Source: Oligoflexales bacterium
GTDB lineage: Bacteria > Bdellovibrionota_B > Oligoflexia > Oligoflexales > JALZUQ01
Direction: 5' to 3'
Length of the DNA: 64,000 bases
NCBI GenBank assembly: GCA_023301465.1
Contig: JALZUQ010000009.1
Location: forward strand, 33,866-97,865
The notes under the pieces were generated by a model. It was not told where the DNA came from. It made no database searches and was given only the letters and a program-made list of their open reading frames with translations. Positions 8,740-17,569 of the stretch are shown here, in pieces. The position numbers were made by a program, and so were the translations under genes. Position 1 is the first letter of the stretch. The number at the start of each line of letters is the position of its first letter.

Positions 8740-9978
8740 TTATTGATGTTTCTCAATTTTTTGAAAACGTATACTAAAATCATCTAAAGACAGTGATCGA
8801 TCGATCGGTATGATCATGGGATTTTGACTGATAGTATTCATACTATTTTTCTTAAAAACATAGCCCTCTTCTAGGTAGTTTATATTTTCAGCTTTTGAAA
8901 TTCCATTAACAACTACTTCAACACCTTGAACAAATAATGATTCTGAACTAGATATTTTTGGGTTTGAAATACGGTAATTTTTGTCATCATGTTCATAAAT
9001 ATCAATTGAAAATTTTGCTTTAAAACCAATAAGATTATCTAGATCGAACTCTAAAACAACTTTAGATAGCGGAGATTTCTGTAGGAAATCAAAATTAGAA
9101 ATATTTTTCTTAGAAACTAGAACCTTGTCTATCTTAAAGCCAGAGTGATGTTCACGGTGTCGTAGTGCAATTTTGTTCTCACCTTGTAATAAATCGTATT
9201 GATAAGGAGACCTTACCCATTGCAACCCACTATTGGATGATTTAAACGACCAATTTCCACCCGCGAGAACAGATCTAAAGACATTTTCATCAGAAGTGTC
9301 TTCATACTTGAGGTACACATTGTACTCACCCGGATCAACTATATAAAATGAATAATCAAAACCCATAAGGGTATTTTTATTATATGACAGATCGTCAAAA
9401 TAAGAATCATCAAAAGAGATAAATCGTGTATCAAATGAACTTAAAAACTCTTTTTTTAATGGACCAGATAACTCACCGTCTTCTGCTTCAAACAAAAAAG
9501 TGTCCGCTGAATTTGGGTTGCTTCCTAATTGATTTTTTTCGTATGAATATTTTATTGGTTTCGTTTGTACATAGCCTTTACTCAACGAAAGATCGGCAAC
9601 CATTTTCTCTATTGCTCGCTTTATTTCATCACCATTTTCTTCACAATCACCCCAACAATTGTGATCATCAATAGACAGACGTCGCACAATACGAGAATGA
9701 GCTGGAAACTCAAGATTTAATTTTTTGTGATCTATAAGAAGACCAAAAGATGTTTTCGCGTCATCAATAGCAAATTTTGGTGCAATATCTGCCTTATGAC
9801 ACTCAGAACAATGCTCTACGAGTAAAGGGTGAACATGTTCTTCGTATTTATCTATTGCTAGCTCACGATCAAAGTCGCTATTAACGATAACGTCACTACT
9901 ACTAGAAGAAGCATCGTTTAACTCTTCATTTCCACACCCTACAAACAAAAGGGTAAATAAAAAAATAATGATTTTCAC
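8740..9978 (-). CDS. Lipoprotein with CxxCH heme motif and carbohydrate-binding-like domain
   Basis: GTG start with AAGGA 6 bases upstream. Lipobox LFVGC. Near residues 50-62 the sequence HPLLVEHCSECHK is a c-type cytochrome heme site in the style of planctomycete cytochrome C domains (PSD1 family). From about residue 155, FLFEAEDGEL, DPGEYNVYLKYED, LLQGENKIALRHREHHSGFKIDKVLV matches the pattern of CBM6/CBM35-type beta-sandwich domains. The C-terminal 100 residues are unassigned. It is the last gene of a four-gene minus-strand run (13250 to 8740) whose other members also look surface exposed. Role unknown: electron transfer plus glycan attachment is a guess. Confidence 0.65.
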   Translation of the reverse strand: MKIIIFLFTLLFVGCGNEELNDASSSSSDVIVNSDFDRELAIDKYEEHVHPLLVEHCSECHKADIAPKFAIDDAKTSFGLLIDHKKLNLEFPAHSRIVRRLSIDDHNCWGDCEENGDEIKRAIEKMVADLSLSKGYVQTKPIKYSYEKNQLGSNPNSADTFLFEAEDGELSGPLKKEFLSSFDTRFISFDDSYFDDLSYNKNTLMGFDYSFYIVDPGEYNVYLKYEDTSDENVFRSVLAGGNWSFKSSNSGLQWVRSPYQYDLLQGENKIALRHREHHSGFKIDKVLVSKKNISNFDFLQKSPLSKVVLEFDLDNLIGFKAKFSIDIYEHDDKNYRISNPKISSSESLFVQGVEVVVNGISKAENINYLEEGYVFKKNSMNTISQNPMIIPIDRSLSLDDFSIRFQKIEKHQ

Positions 9979-9989
9979 TCTAAATCCTT

Positions 9990-11450
9990 CTATGAATTAT
10001 TAACAAGAAATGCTTTATCTTTATCTGCTATCTCTTTTTCAATAATATCTTTAATCTCTTTATCGCTTTTCTTAGCAAAAGCAAGGTAGTGATGTGCGAT
10101 AAGCTTTGCTGCAAGCACAGGTGAATCAGCCCCCTCCCAAGACAAACGATCTATAGAGCCATTTTGAGAAAAATGACCGATCTGTCTTTGTATGTATTCT
10201 GGCTTAGCGGACCCACTACCGTTTACAGTATAGAGCTGAATACATGATCTTGTACTACTATCGGAGCTTGGTAAAAAACCCGGCCGGATAGATTGATCAC
10301 CATCAGGATTTTCACGATTATTTGAAGAACAAGCAATACCTCCGTCTGTAATGACGCAAATCATTCCATCACGTTTTTTCTGATTTGCAGCTTCTAATAT
10401 ATTAGAGATTTCGGTTGCTATTTGAGTGTCTTTTGAAATAATCTGATTCTGGTTTTGCCCATGATAATCACAACCTCCGATTTGCCGAACACCAAAACCC
10501 GCATAACCATCTAATACCAATTTAGCCATTGATCCAAGATCCGAGTCCGCACCAAAAATATTTGTGATGATATCGTCTTGACTTGGATCTATTTCGGACA
10601 TTTTAAAGTTTGTAAGTTGATCAATTCCTTTTTTCCCAGCACATTCCAAAATTTCTTTCACTTGATCCGATACGCTTTTTTGACTGAAATTTGCCAACTG
10701 CCTACGATTCATTAACTCGCCTTGTTTAAGAATGGTCGAAACTTTTGAACCTAAAAGGTCTGATAACACTCCGGGTAATACCAGTTCTCTTGCTGCTTGA
10801 GACCCAGAAATAAAAGCGGGTTTATTTTCAGGAGCTAATGATCCGCTAGGGACCCTTGAATTACCTCCAGAAAAAGTATTCGATGTTGACACACCAGAGA
10901 TGAGACTCCCGTGGATCGCCTGTGCAATATAACCAACTGGATTTAACTCATTGTTTGAAGTGTCATCGTTTGAACGTGCACAAATTAAAGCACCATCCGA
11001 ATTTTTTCTAGTTAATTCTGATGTGTTCTCCTTAATAATTCTTGCAAACGTACCCAATGGGTTCATTGGAATTCCGATTAAGTTCTCTTTTTCTTGTACT
11101 TGCGTCCGGTAATCCTCTACATTGTTCGCAATTCCAAGTGATGTATAAGCTTCAGCAGGCAAGTCTCTGCCGCCTTCTCCTCCCACAAAAATATTTCGTC
11201 CGGGACCATTAAAGCCACCTGCACAATCAATTACAATGAAAAATGGAATATCAAGATTGGGCTCATTAGACTTGCAATTATCCGCTTTAGCAATACTAGA
11301 CAATGAAGACAAAACGGAAGGCACTAAAAACAAACTGTTTGACGCTATGTAGCCTTGAGCTAGTAAGTCTCGTCGATTGACAGGTGTGCCATGTGGTTTA
11401 ACATTAGGGTTTGTTTCCATTAAAAATTTTATGTATTTTTTTAAATTCAT
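9990..11450 (-). CDS. DUF1501-like exported protein
   Basis: 486 residues. Near residues 22-50 the sequence has NRRDLLAQG followed by a hydrophobic stretch ending near SIAKA, resembling the twin-arginine-type leader of DUF1501 (sulfatase-fold) proteins. The body starts PFFIVIDCAGGFNGPG and later has GFGVRQIGGCDYHGQ and MICVITDGG, which sit where DUF1501 proteins carry their Gly-rich strand, D-x-H and (V/I)TD segments. I assign the family with reservations. It is located between two CxxCH/lipoprotein genes, matching the frequent pairing of DUF1501 with PSD-type cytochrome genes in planctomycetes and myxobacteria. Function of that pair is not established. Confidence 0.5.
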   Translation of the reverse strand: MNLKKYIKFLMETNPNVKPHGTPVNRRDLLAQGYIASNSLFLVPSVLSSLSSIAKADNCKSNEPNLDIPFFIVIDCAGGFNGPGRNIFVGGEGGRDLPAEAYTSLGIANNVEDYRTQVQEKENLIGIPMNPLGTFARIIKENTSELTRKNSDGALICARSNDDTSNNELNPVGYIAQAIHGSLISGVSTSNTFSGGNSRVPSGSLAPENKPAFISGSQAARELVLPGVLSDLLGSKVSTILKQGELMNRRQLANFSQKSVSDQVKEILECAGKKGIDQLTNFKMSEIDPSQDDIITNIFGADSDLGSMAKLVLDGYAGFGVRQIGGCDYHGQNQNQIISKDTQIATEISNILEAANQKKRDGMICVITDGGIACSSNNRENPDGDQSIRPGFLPSSDSSTRSCIQLYTVNGSGSAKPEYIQRQIGHFSQNGSIDRLSWEGADSPVLAAKLIAHHYLAFAKKSDKEIKDIIEKEIADKDKAFLVNNS

Positions 11451-11462
11451 TACGTTTTCCTT

Positions 11463-12086
11463 TTAGTGAAAAATTGCTGCAGGGGAACTTAATAATAAAG
11501 AGCACGCTGAAACTAAAGTTGCTTTCTTGACCTTATCTTCAGACTCACTGATTGCCCCCAACTCAGACAAAGAAAGATTCATTGTCTCAACGAGAATGTC
11601 TTGCGTTTCTATTCTAGCTTCTTCGTTTGATTCACCAAAAACTCTGCTTGTCATTTCACCTGCTATTTCCTCTAATTGTAGGCTTAAACTATTTACAGAG
11701 AGCGAAAAATCAAATCCATAAAATTCTGTTTTTCTATCGTATGCGATATTACACACGTAACTAGAAAATTTAATTAGTGCAGCATAAACATCCGGTGTGT
11801 ATTGAGTGATTTCACCGCCTTTAGGCAAGGCCATGCTCGAAATTCTATTATAATATCGCCTAACTATCATTTGATCATTGGGGCTATTTAAATTAACTTC
11901 TGTAACACTTATATAAAAGTTATATATTTTTCTAAAACTTCTAATCTGTAAATCGGAATCAAGCCCAAAACTTGCACTTCCAATAGAACCATTACTGCTC
12001 CCATTCACCGTATTTGAATTTCCTTGTTCACCGGAACACGAAAAAAGCATACAAAATATTAATATTAGATAACTTTTTATTTTCAT
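11463..12086 (-). CDS. Lipoprotein, unknown function
   Basis: 207 residues. Lipobox LFSCS after a hydrophobic signal, then a Gly/Ser/Asn linker and a mostly helical domain (EEIAGEMTSRVFGESNEEARIETQDIL). No domain recognised. It sits 12 bases upstream of the DUF1501-like gene and 21 bases downstream of the CxxCH protein gene, so it is part of the same operon and probably of the same surface assembly. Confidence 0.65.
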   Translation of the reverse strand: MKIKSYLILIFCMLFSCSGEQGNSNTVNGSSNGSIGSASFGLDSDLQIRSFRKIYNFYISVTEVNLNSPNDQMIVRRYYNRISSMALPKGGEITQYTPDVYAALIKFSSYVCNIAYDRKTEFYGFDFSLSVNSLSLQLEEIAGEMTSRVFGESNEEARIETQDILVETMNLSLSELGAISESEDKVKKATLVSACSLLLSSPAAIFH

Positions 12087-12107
12087 TAAAATCCTCTTCT
12101 ATAAATA

Positions 12108-13250
12108 CTACTGACAACTAATCGTTGCATTAGCTAACAGTTCTTTCATACTATACTTACCTTCGGAGCTAAATTGATTTGCAAGTTCAGTTATAATTTT
12201 TTGATCTTTTGTCCCGCACATATGTTCTAGTGCCTGACCTGCCATGCACTCAGAAAATTTTCGAGTATTAGTCAGCAATTTACCCATATCTTTTAGGCCA
12301 TTGCCTTGTTGAGGACCATCCCACCCAAAATCAGCATTCGGCCCTTCAGACCAAAGGTTCATCCAAGAGTCGTCTTGTGTAGCATATCCCTGAGGAAAGT
12401 TTTGGTTGTCTCGTGAGTATTTTTGCTCAACATTTCCGCCAGAATACCAAAGTCCACCAGCGTTGTTAGGCTCATAGTCATAATAAGCAGCTGCTCCAGC
12501 AAGTGCATCCATTCCTGCGTGGCACCCCTGACATTTGTTTAAGTAAACGCTGCTTTCACCACCCGGTGTTCTACTAACGTCACGACGTACGCGGTGATCT
12601 GATCTTGTCGTGTCGTGCATATCTTCCATATCGCTACAAAGAAACGCCATAAAACCAAACCTTACAACAGCACGGTTTGTGCCTGCTGTAAAAAATTGTT
12701 CCCCTGCTGTCTGAGTTGTTAATACTCCAGCTGTTGCGGCTTCAGGCAACCGAGTTACATCTGATTGTTTTTGACGGGTGAGCTTTGTCATCAAGTCGAC
12801 ACCCAGTTGATCCGCTTGTTCATAATGATTATTATTATTGTCAGCTTTTTCCGGGAGAGTGTCGTCATTTAAGGTATAAAGTATATCAGCAGAAAGCACC
12901 TGATTAAAAGGCACATCGTCGCGTGTCATACCTATAACTGTTGCTGAAAAGTCATTAAGAACAGTCCTAGATGACTGAGAGCGGCTAGTCCATTTAGACA
13001 CTAAGTCTAATAAAGTTCCACTATAAAAACCTGATTCCAGTGAGCTCATTGCTGCTTCAAGCGGTTTGTTTTCCTCTAATAAACCGCTTATCTTATCTAG
13101 TTGACTTTGATTGGGTGGGTGTCCATTTAATCTATCAAAAATCTTCCATGCCCGCTGCTCAGAACTTAGAGTAGATTTGCTCTCTGCAAACAAACTCCAC
13201 GAATAAAGCAACCCATATAAAATCAAAAAAAACTGTGTTTTTTTGGTCAA
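12108..13250 (-). CDS. Exported CxxCH protein, first gene of the surface cluster
   Basis: TTG start with AAGGAGG 7 bases upstream. Signal peptide (FLILYGLLYSWSLFAES). The N-terminal half reads like the alpha-helical DUF1549/DUF1592-type regions of planctomycete-type cytochrome proteins (WTSRSQSSRTVLNDFSATVIG, DDVPFNQVLSADILYTL). LNKCQGCHAGMDALAGAAAYYD at about residues 235-255 is a c-type heme attachment site with the usual (M/D)D-P/A-L-G/A continuation. Periplasmic or surface location. It probably acts with the DUF1501-like protein; substrate unknown. The gene is divergent from the methyltransferase at 13411. Confidence 0.65.
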   Translation of the reverse strand: MTKKTQFFLILYGLLYSWSLFAESKSTLSSEQRAWKIFDRLNGHPPNQSQLDKISGLLEENKPLEAAMSSLESGFYSGTLLDLVSKWTSRSQSSRTVLNDFSATVIGMTRDDVPFNQVLSADILYTLNDDTLPEKADNNNNHYEQADQLGVDLMTKLTRQKQSDVTRLPEAATAGVLTTQTAGEQFFTAGTNRAVVRFGFMAFLCSDMEDMHDTTRSDHRVRRDVSRTPGGESSVYLNKCQGCHAGMDALAGAAAYYDYEPNNAGGLWYSGGNVEQKYSRDNQNFPQGYATQDDSWMNLWSEGPNADFGWDGPQQGNGLKDMGKLLTNTRKFSECMAGQALEHMCGTKDQKIITELANQFSSEGKYSMKELLANATISCQ

Positions 13251-13410
13251 GTTGAAACCTCCTTATTTTTTTTCCTCTATTCTCACCTCAGCTCAAAGCC
13301 AAGCAAGATAGTTTATCTTCGGCCTTATCATTCAAATGTTTAAAAAAAACTTATAATATAGATAATAATTTGATATTATTTAGTAAAATTAAGAATATAG
13401 AGGTTTGATT

Positions 13411-14760
13411 TTGATTTCAAAATTCCTGAACTGCCCAAATTGCCTTAGCTCAGAATACTTTGAAAAACTTGGGAATAAAGATATAACTTGCGGTAATTGT
13501 AAGACCACCATGCCAAATTTAGCTGGAATACAATATATCTCTAAAAATGCTGAACAGTTATTGTTTTCCATACAGTCAGGATTTTCTCTTTGGGCAAATA
13601 AAAAAAATGCTCAGATCAACGAAATCAATCAAGCGATAAAATCTTCTAATTCAAAAATATTTTCGAATAGATTAAAAACCCTATCAAAAGCTATCCAGTT
13701 CCAAACTAACAAAATTAATAAACTACTATCAGAACCATTAATCATAACTTTAAAAGGGCATGAGATACCTGTTCCAGATGTCTCTTTTGATTGCGACGAA
13801 TATTTTGCAAATATTCATCGAGATTGGTCTTGGAATACAGAGCAGTGTGAAAATCAGGCTTCTATTAATATTATTCAGAAAGTAGTACAGAAAAACACCA
13901 AGATTAAAAACATCTTAGTATTAGGTGCGGGAGCAGGCAGACTCAGTTACGACATTGGATTAGCCTTTCAACCAGATAATGTCATTCTATGCGATCATAA
14001 TCCATTATTACTAAAAATTGCTCATGAGATGACTCATGGTGAAAATGTGGAGTTATTTGAGTTCCCAGTCAGTCCGAAAAAACCTGAGGATGTTGTTCGC
14101 TTACATAAAATGAAAAATTCTCATTACTCTAAAGAAATCGCTTCGAAGTTCTCATTTATTTGCGGTGATATTTTTGACAAAATTTTTAAACAAAAATATT
14201 TTGATACTATTTTGACACCATGGTTGATTGACATATTACCCTATCATCCTAGTAAAATTATTTCTCGAGTGAATGAACTTCTGCCCATCGATGGTATTTG
14301 GATTAATTTTGGTCCTCTAGGGTTTCAATCTGAATCAAAAATAAATCACTATCATCAAAATGAAATTATAGAGATGCTAGAAGAAGGCGGATTTAAAGTT
14401 GACAGACAATTAAACGAAACCATTCCTTATTTAGCATCTCCATATAGCAAACAATTCCGAAGTGAGGAGGTTTGGTCATTTACAGCAAAAAAAATAAGGA
14501 ACTGCAAAAAACCTTCTCATCAAAACACATTGGGAGAGCAGCGTTGGTTACATGAAACCTCTGAACCAGTACCTGTTTTACAAGAGTTTATTGAAGAAGC
14601 AGTAAAATGTAAGGTTTATTCGCAAGTTTTAAATCAAATTAATGGAAAAAGAAGCCTCGATGAGATTAATGATAACTTTTGTAAAACCTTTAACTTAGAT
14701 CAAGACAGTTCATTAAACACTATAAAGTCTTATCTTGGGAAAATATTAAACCTTGTATAA
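13411..14760 (+). CDS. Zinc-ribbon / N2227-type methyltransferase / PqqD-like fusion
   Basis: Two TTG codons can start it; 13411 is 7 bases after AGAGG and is preferred over 13405. Three parts are visible. (1) Residues 1-45: CPNC and CGNC pairs and a GIQYI ending, like Trm112-type zinc ribbons. (2) About 110-360: an S-adenosylmethionine methyltransferase with IHRDWSW (the RDWS signature of N2227/carnosine N-methyltransferase proteins) and ILVLGAGAGRLSYDI plus ILCDHN as SAM motifs. (3) The last 45 residues (LNQINGKRSLDEINDNF) look like a PqqD-type peptide-binding wing. So a small-molecule or peptide N-methyltransferase is likely; the substrate is unknown. The gene stands alone. Confidence 0.7.
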   Translation: MISKFLNCPNCLSSEYFEKLGNKDITCGNCKTTMPNLAGIQYISKNAEQLLFSIQSGFSLWANKKNAQINEINQAIKSSNSKIFSNRLKTLSKAIQFQTNKINKLLSEPLIITLKGHEIPVPDVSFDCDEYFANIHRDWSWNTEQCENQASINIIQKVVQKNTKIKNILVLGAGAGRLSYDIGLAFQPDNVILCDHNPLLLKIAHEMTHGENVELFEFPVSPKKPEDVVRLHKMKNSHYSKEIASKFSFICGDIFDKIFKQKYFDTILTPWLIDILPYHPSKIISRVNELLPIDGIWINFGPLGFQSESKINHYHQNEIIEMLEEGGFKVDRQLNETIPYLASPYSKQFRSEEVWSFTAKKIRNCKKPSHQNTLGEQRWLHETSEPVPVLQEFIEEAVKCKVYSQVLNQINGKRSLDEINDNFCKTFNLDQDSSLNTIKSYLGKILNLV

Positions 14761-15097
14761 ATTTATAGTAAATATAATTTTTGAGCGTCTGCACAGTTTC
14801 TAGTATTTTCAGTTAAACAATCATATCAGTAGCTGAATGTAGTCTCTATCCTTACTAATGAAATAATTAACGAATCCATTTTTTTGATCGAAAACAATGA
14901 TAAATACCGCAAATTATTTGTGTTAATGAATATTCATTCAAATACCTGAGGTTGGCTGTTACTTGCCGCGTAGGGTTGGATGTCAAAGCATGTCCATATT
15001 TTAGCCGCTTTGTTCCATTGAAAAAACTTTGGTCAATTCTCGGACATCAAAGAACACATAACACATTGTATTTATTTGATATTTACAGATATAGAGC

Positions 15098-15113
15098 TGG
15101 CACAAGTATTGCT
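15098..15113 (+). promoter_or_regulatory. Sigma-54 (RpoN) promoter, -24/-12 type
   Basis: CTGGCAC-N5-TTGCT begins at 15097. It has the invariant GG and GC at the right 10-base distance and differs from the full consensus at only one flanking base. Predicted transcription start is about 15124, giving a leader of about 110 bases to the ATG at 15237. Such promoters need RpoN and an enhancer-binding activator; neither gene is in the window. Confidence 0.75.
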
Positions 15114-15145
15114 TTTAGTAGGTAGCGTTCCTCTCCTTTATCTCT

Positions 15146-15190
15146 TTTGAGCTTGAGTGTCCCTGCCCCGCAGCGACGCTCTATCTCAAA
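15146..15190 (+). other. Three-tier hairpin in the leader of the sigma-54 transcript
   Basis: Nested inverted repeats: outer TTTGAG/CTCAAA, middle GAGTGTC/GACGCTC (one G-U pair), inner CTGC/GCAG around a CCC loop. No T-run follows, so it is not a simple terminator. It lies in the predicted 5' leader, about 45 bases before the start codon, and could control translation or RNA stability, or be part of a small RNA. Confidence 0.6.
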
Positions 15191-15236
15191 GAAGTATCGT
15201 TGAAGAAACATTATTTGCTCAAATAAAGGTTTAATC

Positions 15237-16796
15237 ATGCAGACGAACATTTCTAAGTATTTTTATGCAGCTCTCTTTTTTACTTTTGCTATTAGCTGTG
15301 AAAGAGGGTCGAGACCTATCACTGATTCTAGCCACTTAACCATACAACTCACAAACGCAGACGCAGAACTCTTAAGACTTTCTCAACAACAAGATGGATT
15401 AACAGTATTATGTGATCATTCTTCTGATTTAAGATTAAAAGCGAATATTGCCACCACTAATAATGGCTCCATTAAAATGGAAGTTAGATACCATGACAAC
15501 CTTCCAGCTACGGTAAGCGAAGGAAGCAACTGTAGATTATCAGCAGTAGTTGACACAAGCCATAAATCGTTTGAAGGCTTTACATGGAAAGAAGGCTCTA
15601 AAGGCATATTATACCAAACCGTCTTCACTAAAGTGCAAGACGCTCAGATCAAAGCCACTGCAATAGAAGGTTTTCAGAACCTCACCAAAGACGAAAGTAT
15701 TATTGAGCAAAACACACAGAAGCTTGAAATCAACATTTCCAATCTTGATGAAGAAGTGATTAAAAATCATAAATTTTTTATGACCTGTAATGATGGCGAT
15801 ACTATCTTAAGCCCAAACAATGTAGAAATTAATGAAGCAATCGCTAGTGTTGACTTTTTTATAAAGAATGAAAACCAGGGCGTTTCTTGCAACCTAATTC
15901 AAATTTTTTCTAATAACGATTTAAGCACTATTGTTGGAACTATCACACTCCCAGAGGTAGTTCTACCCACATCAGATACAATTAAAGGACTCGAAGTTTC
16001 CATCTCTGCAAAATCAACAAATACTCAAGAACCCATTCTATCAAGAAGCATCTCAGGACCATGGTTTGCTAGAGTTTCCGTTTCAGGGTCTAGTGACACT
16101 TTTGTGGTTTACTCACCAAACAACCAAAAAACCTTCACTGAATTAAATATTGATAACATCAAAACAGGACTTAACTCTGACGATAACTCACTAAAACTGA
16201 TCAAGGTTTCCTCTCTAAACGAACTAAAGAGCAGAGCTCTTCCTAGCATCAATGCACTGATAGACTCACTTGCAATATCAAAAGAAGACTTAGAAGACTT
16301 TAGCATCACAAGCATTCATCAAGTTTATAAGTACGATCTTCAAGAATTGAATCCATCTAAACTTGAAGAAGGTCATTCATTTAAAAGTTTGCAATGGTTT
16401 GGCGTTGTCAGCACTGATACTGCAAGCACCGGTTTTTATTACGACCTGATTTTTCACCCAAACAACACGAATATGATGTCTACTGGTGAGCAATCATATA
16501 CTTCAGACGAAGATATTAAGCGAAACCTAAGTTTTGACCCTGCAATAAATGTTATTGGACAGCGTTGGCATGACACAAACCCTGAAGCAGAAAACAACTG
16601 TCATATTGATTGGGTTTTTGCTGATATTCAAATTGAATTAGACTTTATTGACGCGAAGTACGACTGGAAAAACTCAACCAACCCCGCAGAAGCATCTTGT
16701 GGTCTTGTTGCTGATGACTTCACAGATATCGCTCTTGACGCAGAAATAAACGTTGCAAGCATATGGGCTTGGACATGGCAAAAAGTTTCACCTTGA
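15237..16796 (+). CDS. Large lipoprotein under a sigma-54 promoter, unknown function
   Basis: 519 residues with a signal peptide and lipobox FAISC. The body is rich in beta-type segments and Asn/Ser/Asp; cysteines recur in the pattern of disulfide-bonded exported domains (VLCDHS, SNCRLS, MTCNDGD, VSCNLI, NNCHIDW, ASCGLV). Two repeats of an Ig-like layout are possible at about residues 35-140 and 140-250, each with one cysteine pair, but I cannot name the fold. The upstream -24/-12 promoter suggests activator-dependent, conditional expression. It is convergent with the hemolysin III gene, 2 bases apart. Confidence 0.7.
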   Translation: MQTNISKYFYAALFFTFAISCERGSRPITDSSHLTIQLTNADAELLRLSQQQDGLTVLCDHSSDLRLKANIATTNNGSIKMEVRYHDNLPATVSEGSNCRLSAVVDTSHKSFEGFTWKEGSKGILYQTVFTKVQDAQIKATAIEGFQNLTKDESIIEQNTQKLEINISNLDEEVIKNHKFFMTCNDGDTILSPNNVEINEAIASVDFFIKNENQGVSCNLIQIFSNNDLSTIVGTITLPEVVLPTSDTIKGLEVSISAKSTNTQEPILSRSISGPWFARVSVSGSSDTFVVYSPNNQKTFTELNIDNIKTGLNSDDNSLKLIKVSSLNELKSRALPSINALIDSLAISKEDLEDFSITSIHQVYKYDLQELNPSKLEEGHSFKSLQWFGVVSTDTASTGFYYDLIFHPNNTNMMSTGEQSYTSDEDIKRNLSFDPAINVIGQRWHDTNPEAENNCHIDWVFADIQIELDFIDAKYDWKNSTNPAEASCGLVADDFTDIALDAEINVASIWAWTWQKVSP

Positions 16797-16798
16797 TT

Positions 16799-17452
16799 TT
16801 AGAAATATTCGTTAATTTTTTTAACTGCAAAAAAATGCAAAACAGACCCAACTATGACAAATAAATGAAATATTTCATGATAGCCAAAAGTCGCAGGAAA
16901 AGGGTTTGGTTTTTTAAGGCCATAACAAAAAGCACCCACGGAATAAGAGAATCCACCTGCAAATATCAATATTAATGCTGATCTTGGTAATGCAGTGATA
17001 AGGTCTGCAAGCACGATCACCGATACCCAACCTAAAGTCATATACAAGCCTACACTAAAAAACCTAGGCATTTTAAAACCAGACAGCTTATAAAAAATAC
17101 CAAAAACACCGATCGCCCAAACAATGGTCAGCATGTTGGTGGAAACCTGCGAAGGCAAGCTCAGCCATAAAATTGGAGTATAAGTACCGTTTATCAACAC
17201 AAAAATAAGAGAGTGATCAATTTTTTTAAGGACTGCCTTTGTTTTTTTGCTCCAGTTAAAAAAATGATAAGTAGCACTTACCCCATAAAGGGCACTAACA
17301 CTCACCACAAAAACACCAACAACAAAACCATGCCCTTGACTTAAACCCTGGACAAATAACCATACACCAGCCACTAAACTCACGAAAAAAGCTACAACAT
17401 GGCTTACGCCTCTGAGTTTTGGCTTTAGTTCACCCTCGTCACGATGATCCAT
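16799..17452 (-). CDS. Hemolysin III / PAQR-family membrane protein
   Basis: Seven membrane segments with the family signatures SATYHF near the second helix, KIDHSLIFVLINGTYTPI, and FGYHEIFHLFVIVGSVLHF near the C-terminus. The Ser/Asp/His residues in these motifs form a metal site in the PAQR/TrhA family, whose bacterial members are linked to membrane homeostasis; the hemolysin name is historical. Start choice: GAGAG is 4 bases before the ATG at 17452, while an in-frame ATG at 17470 has no such site. Length (217 residues) is normal. Confidence 0.88.
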   Translation of the reverse strand: MDHRDEGELKPKLRGVSHVVAFFVSLVAGVWLFVQGLSQGHGFVVGVFVVSVSALYGVSATYHFFNWSKKTKAVLKKIDHSLIFVLINGTYTPILWLSLPSQVSTNMLTIVWAIGVFGIFYKLSGFKMPRFFSVGLYMTLGWVSVIVLADLITALPRSALILIFAGGFSYSVGAFCYGLKKPNPFPATFGYHEIFHLFVIVGSVLHFFAVKKINEYF

Positions 17453-17506
17453 CTTACTCTCTTTAATCATTATATACTGAAAATTTAAACGTACCTACAA
17501 CACCAC

Positions 17507-17548
17507 AAAAAAATCCCCTCTAGGCTCTTGATAACCTAAGAGGAGATT
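17507..17548 (-). terminator. Rho-independent terminator of the peptidoglycan-binding gene
   Basis: Read on the minus strand: a 13-base stem with one mismatch and one bulge (core AGGAGATT side against AATCCCCT side), then a run of seven T. Confidence 0.8.
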
Positions 17549-17569
17549 ATTTGATCGTTTCAGTAACGC

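Larger units (their letters stand above)
14761..15236. other. Non-coding interval with sigma-54 promoter and hairpin leader
   Basis: 476 bases with no credible gene. The first 300 bases show nothing firm. The last 140 bases hold the sigma-54 promoter and the long hairpin listed separately. Confidence 0.7.
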
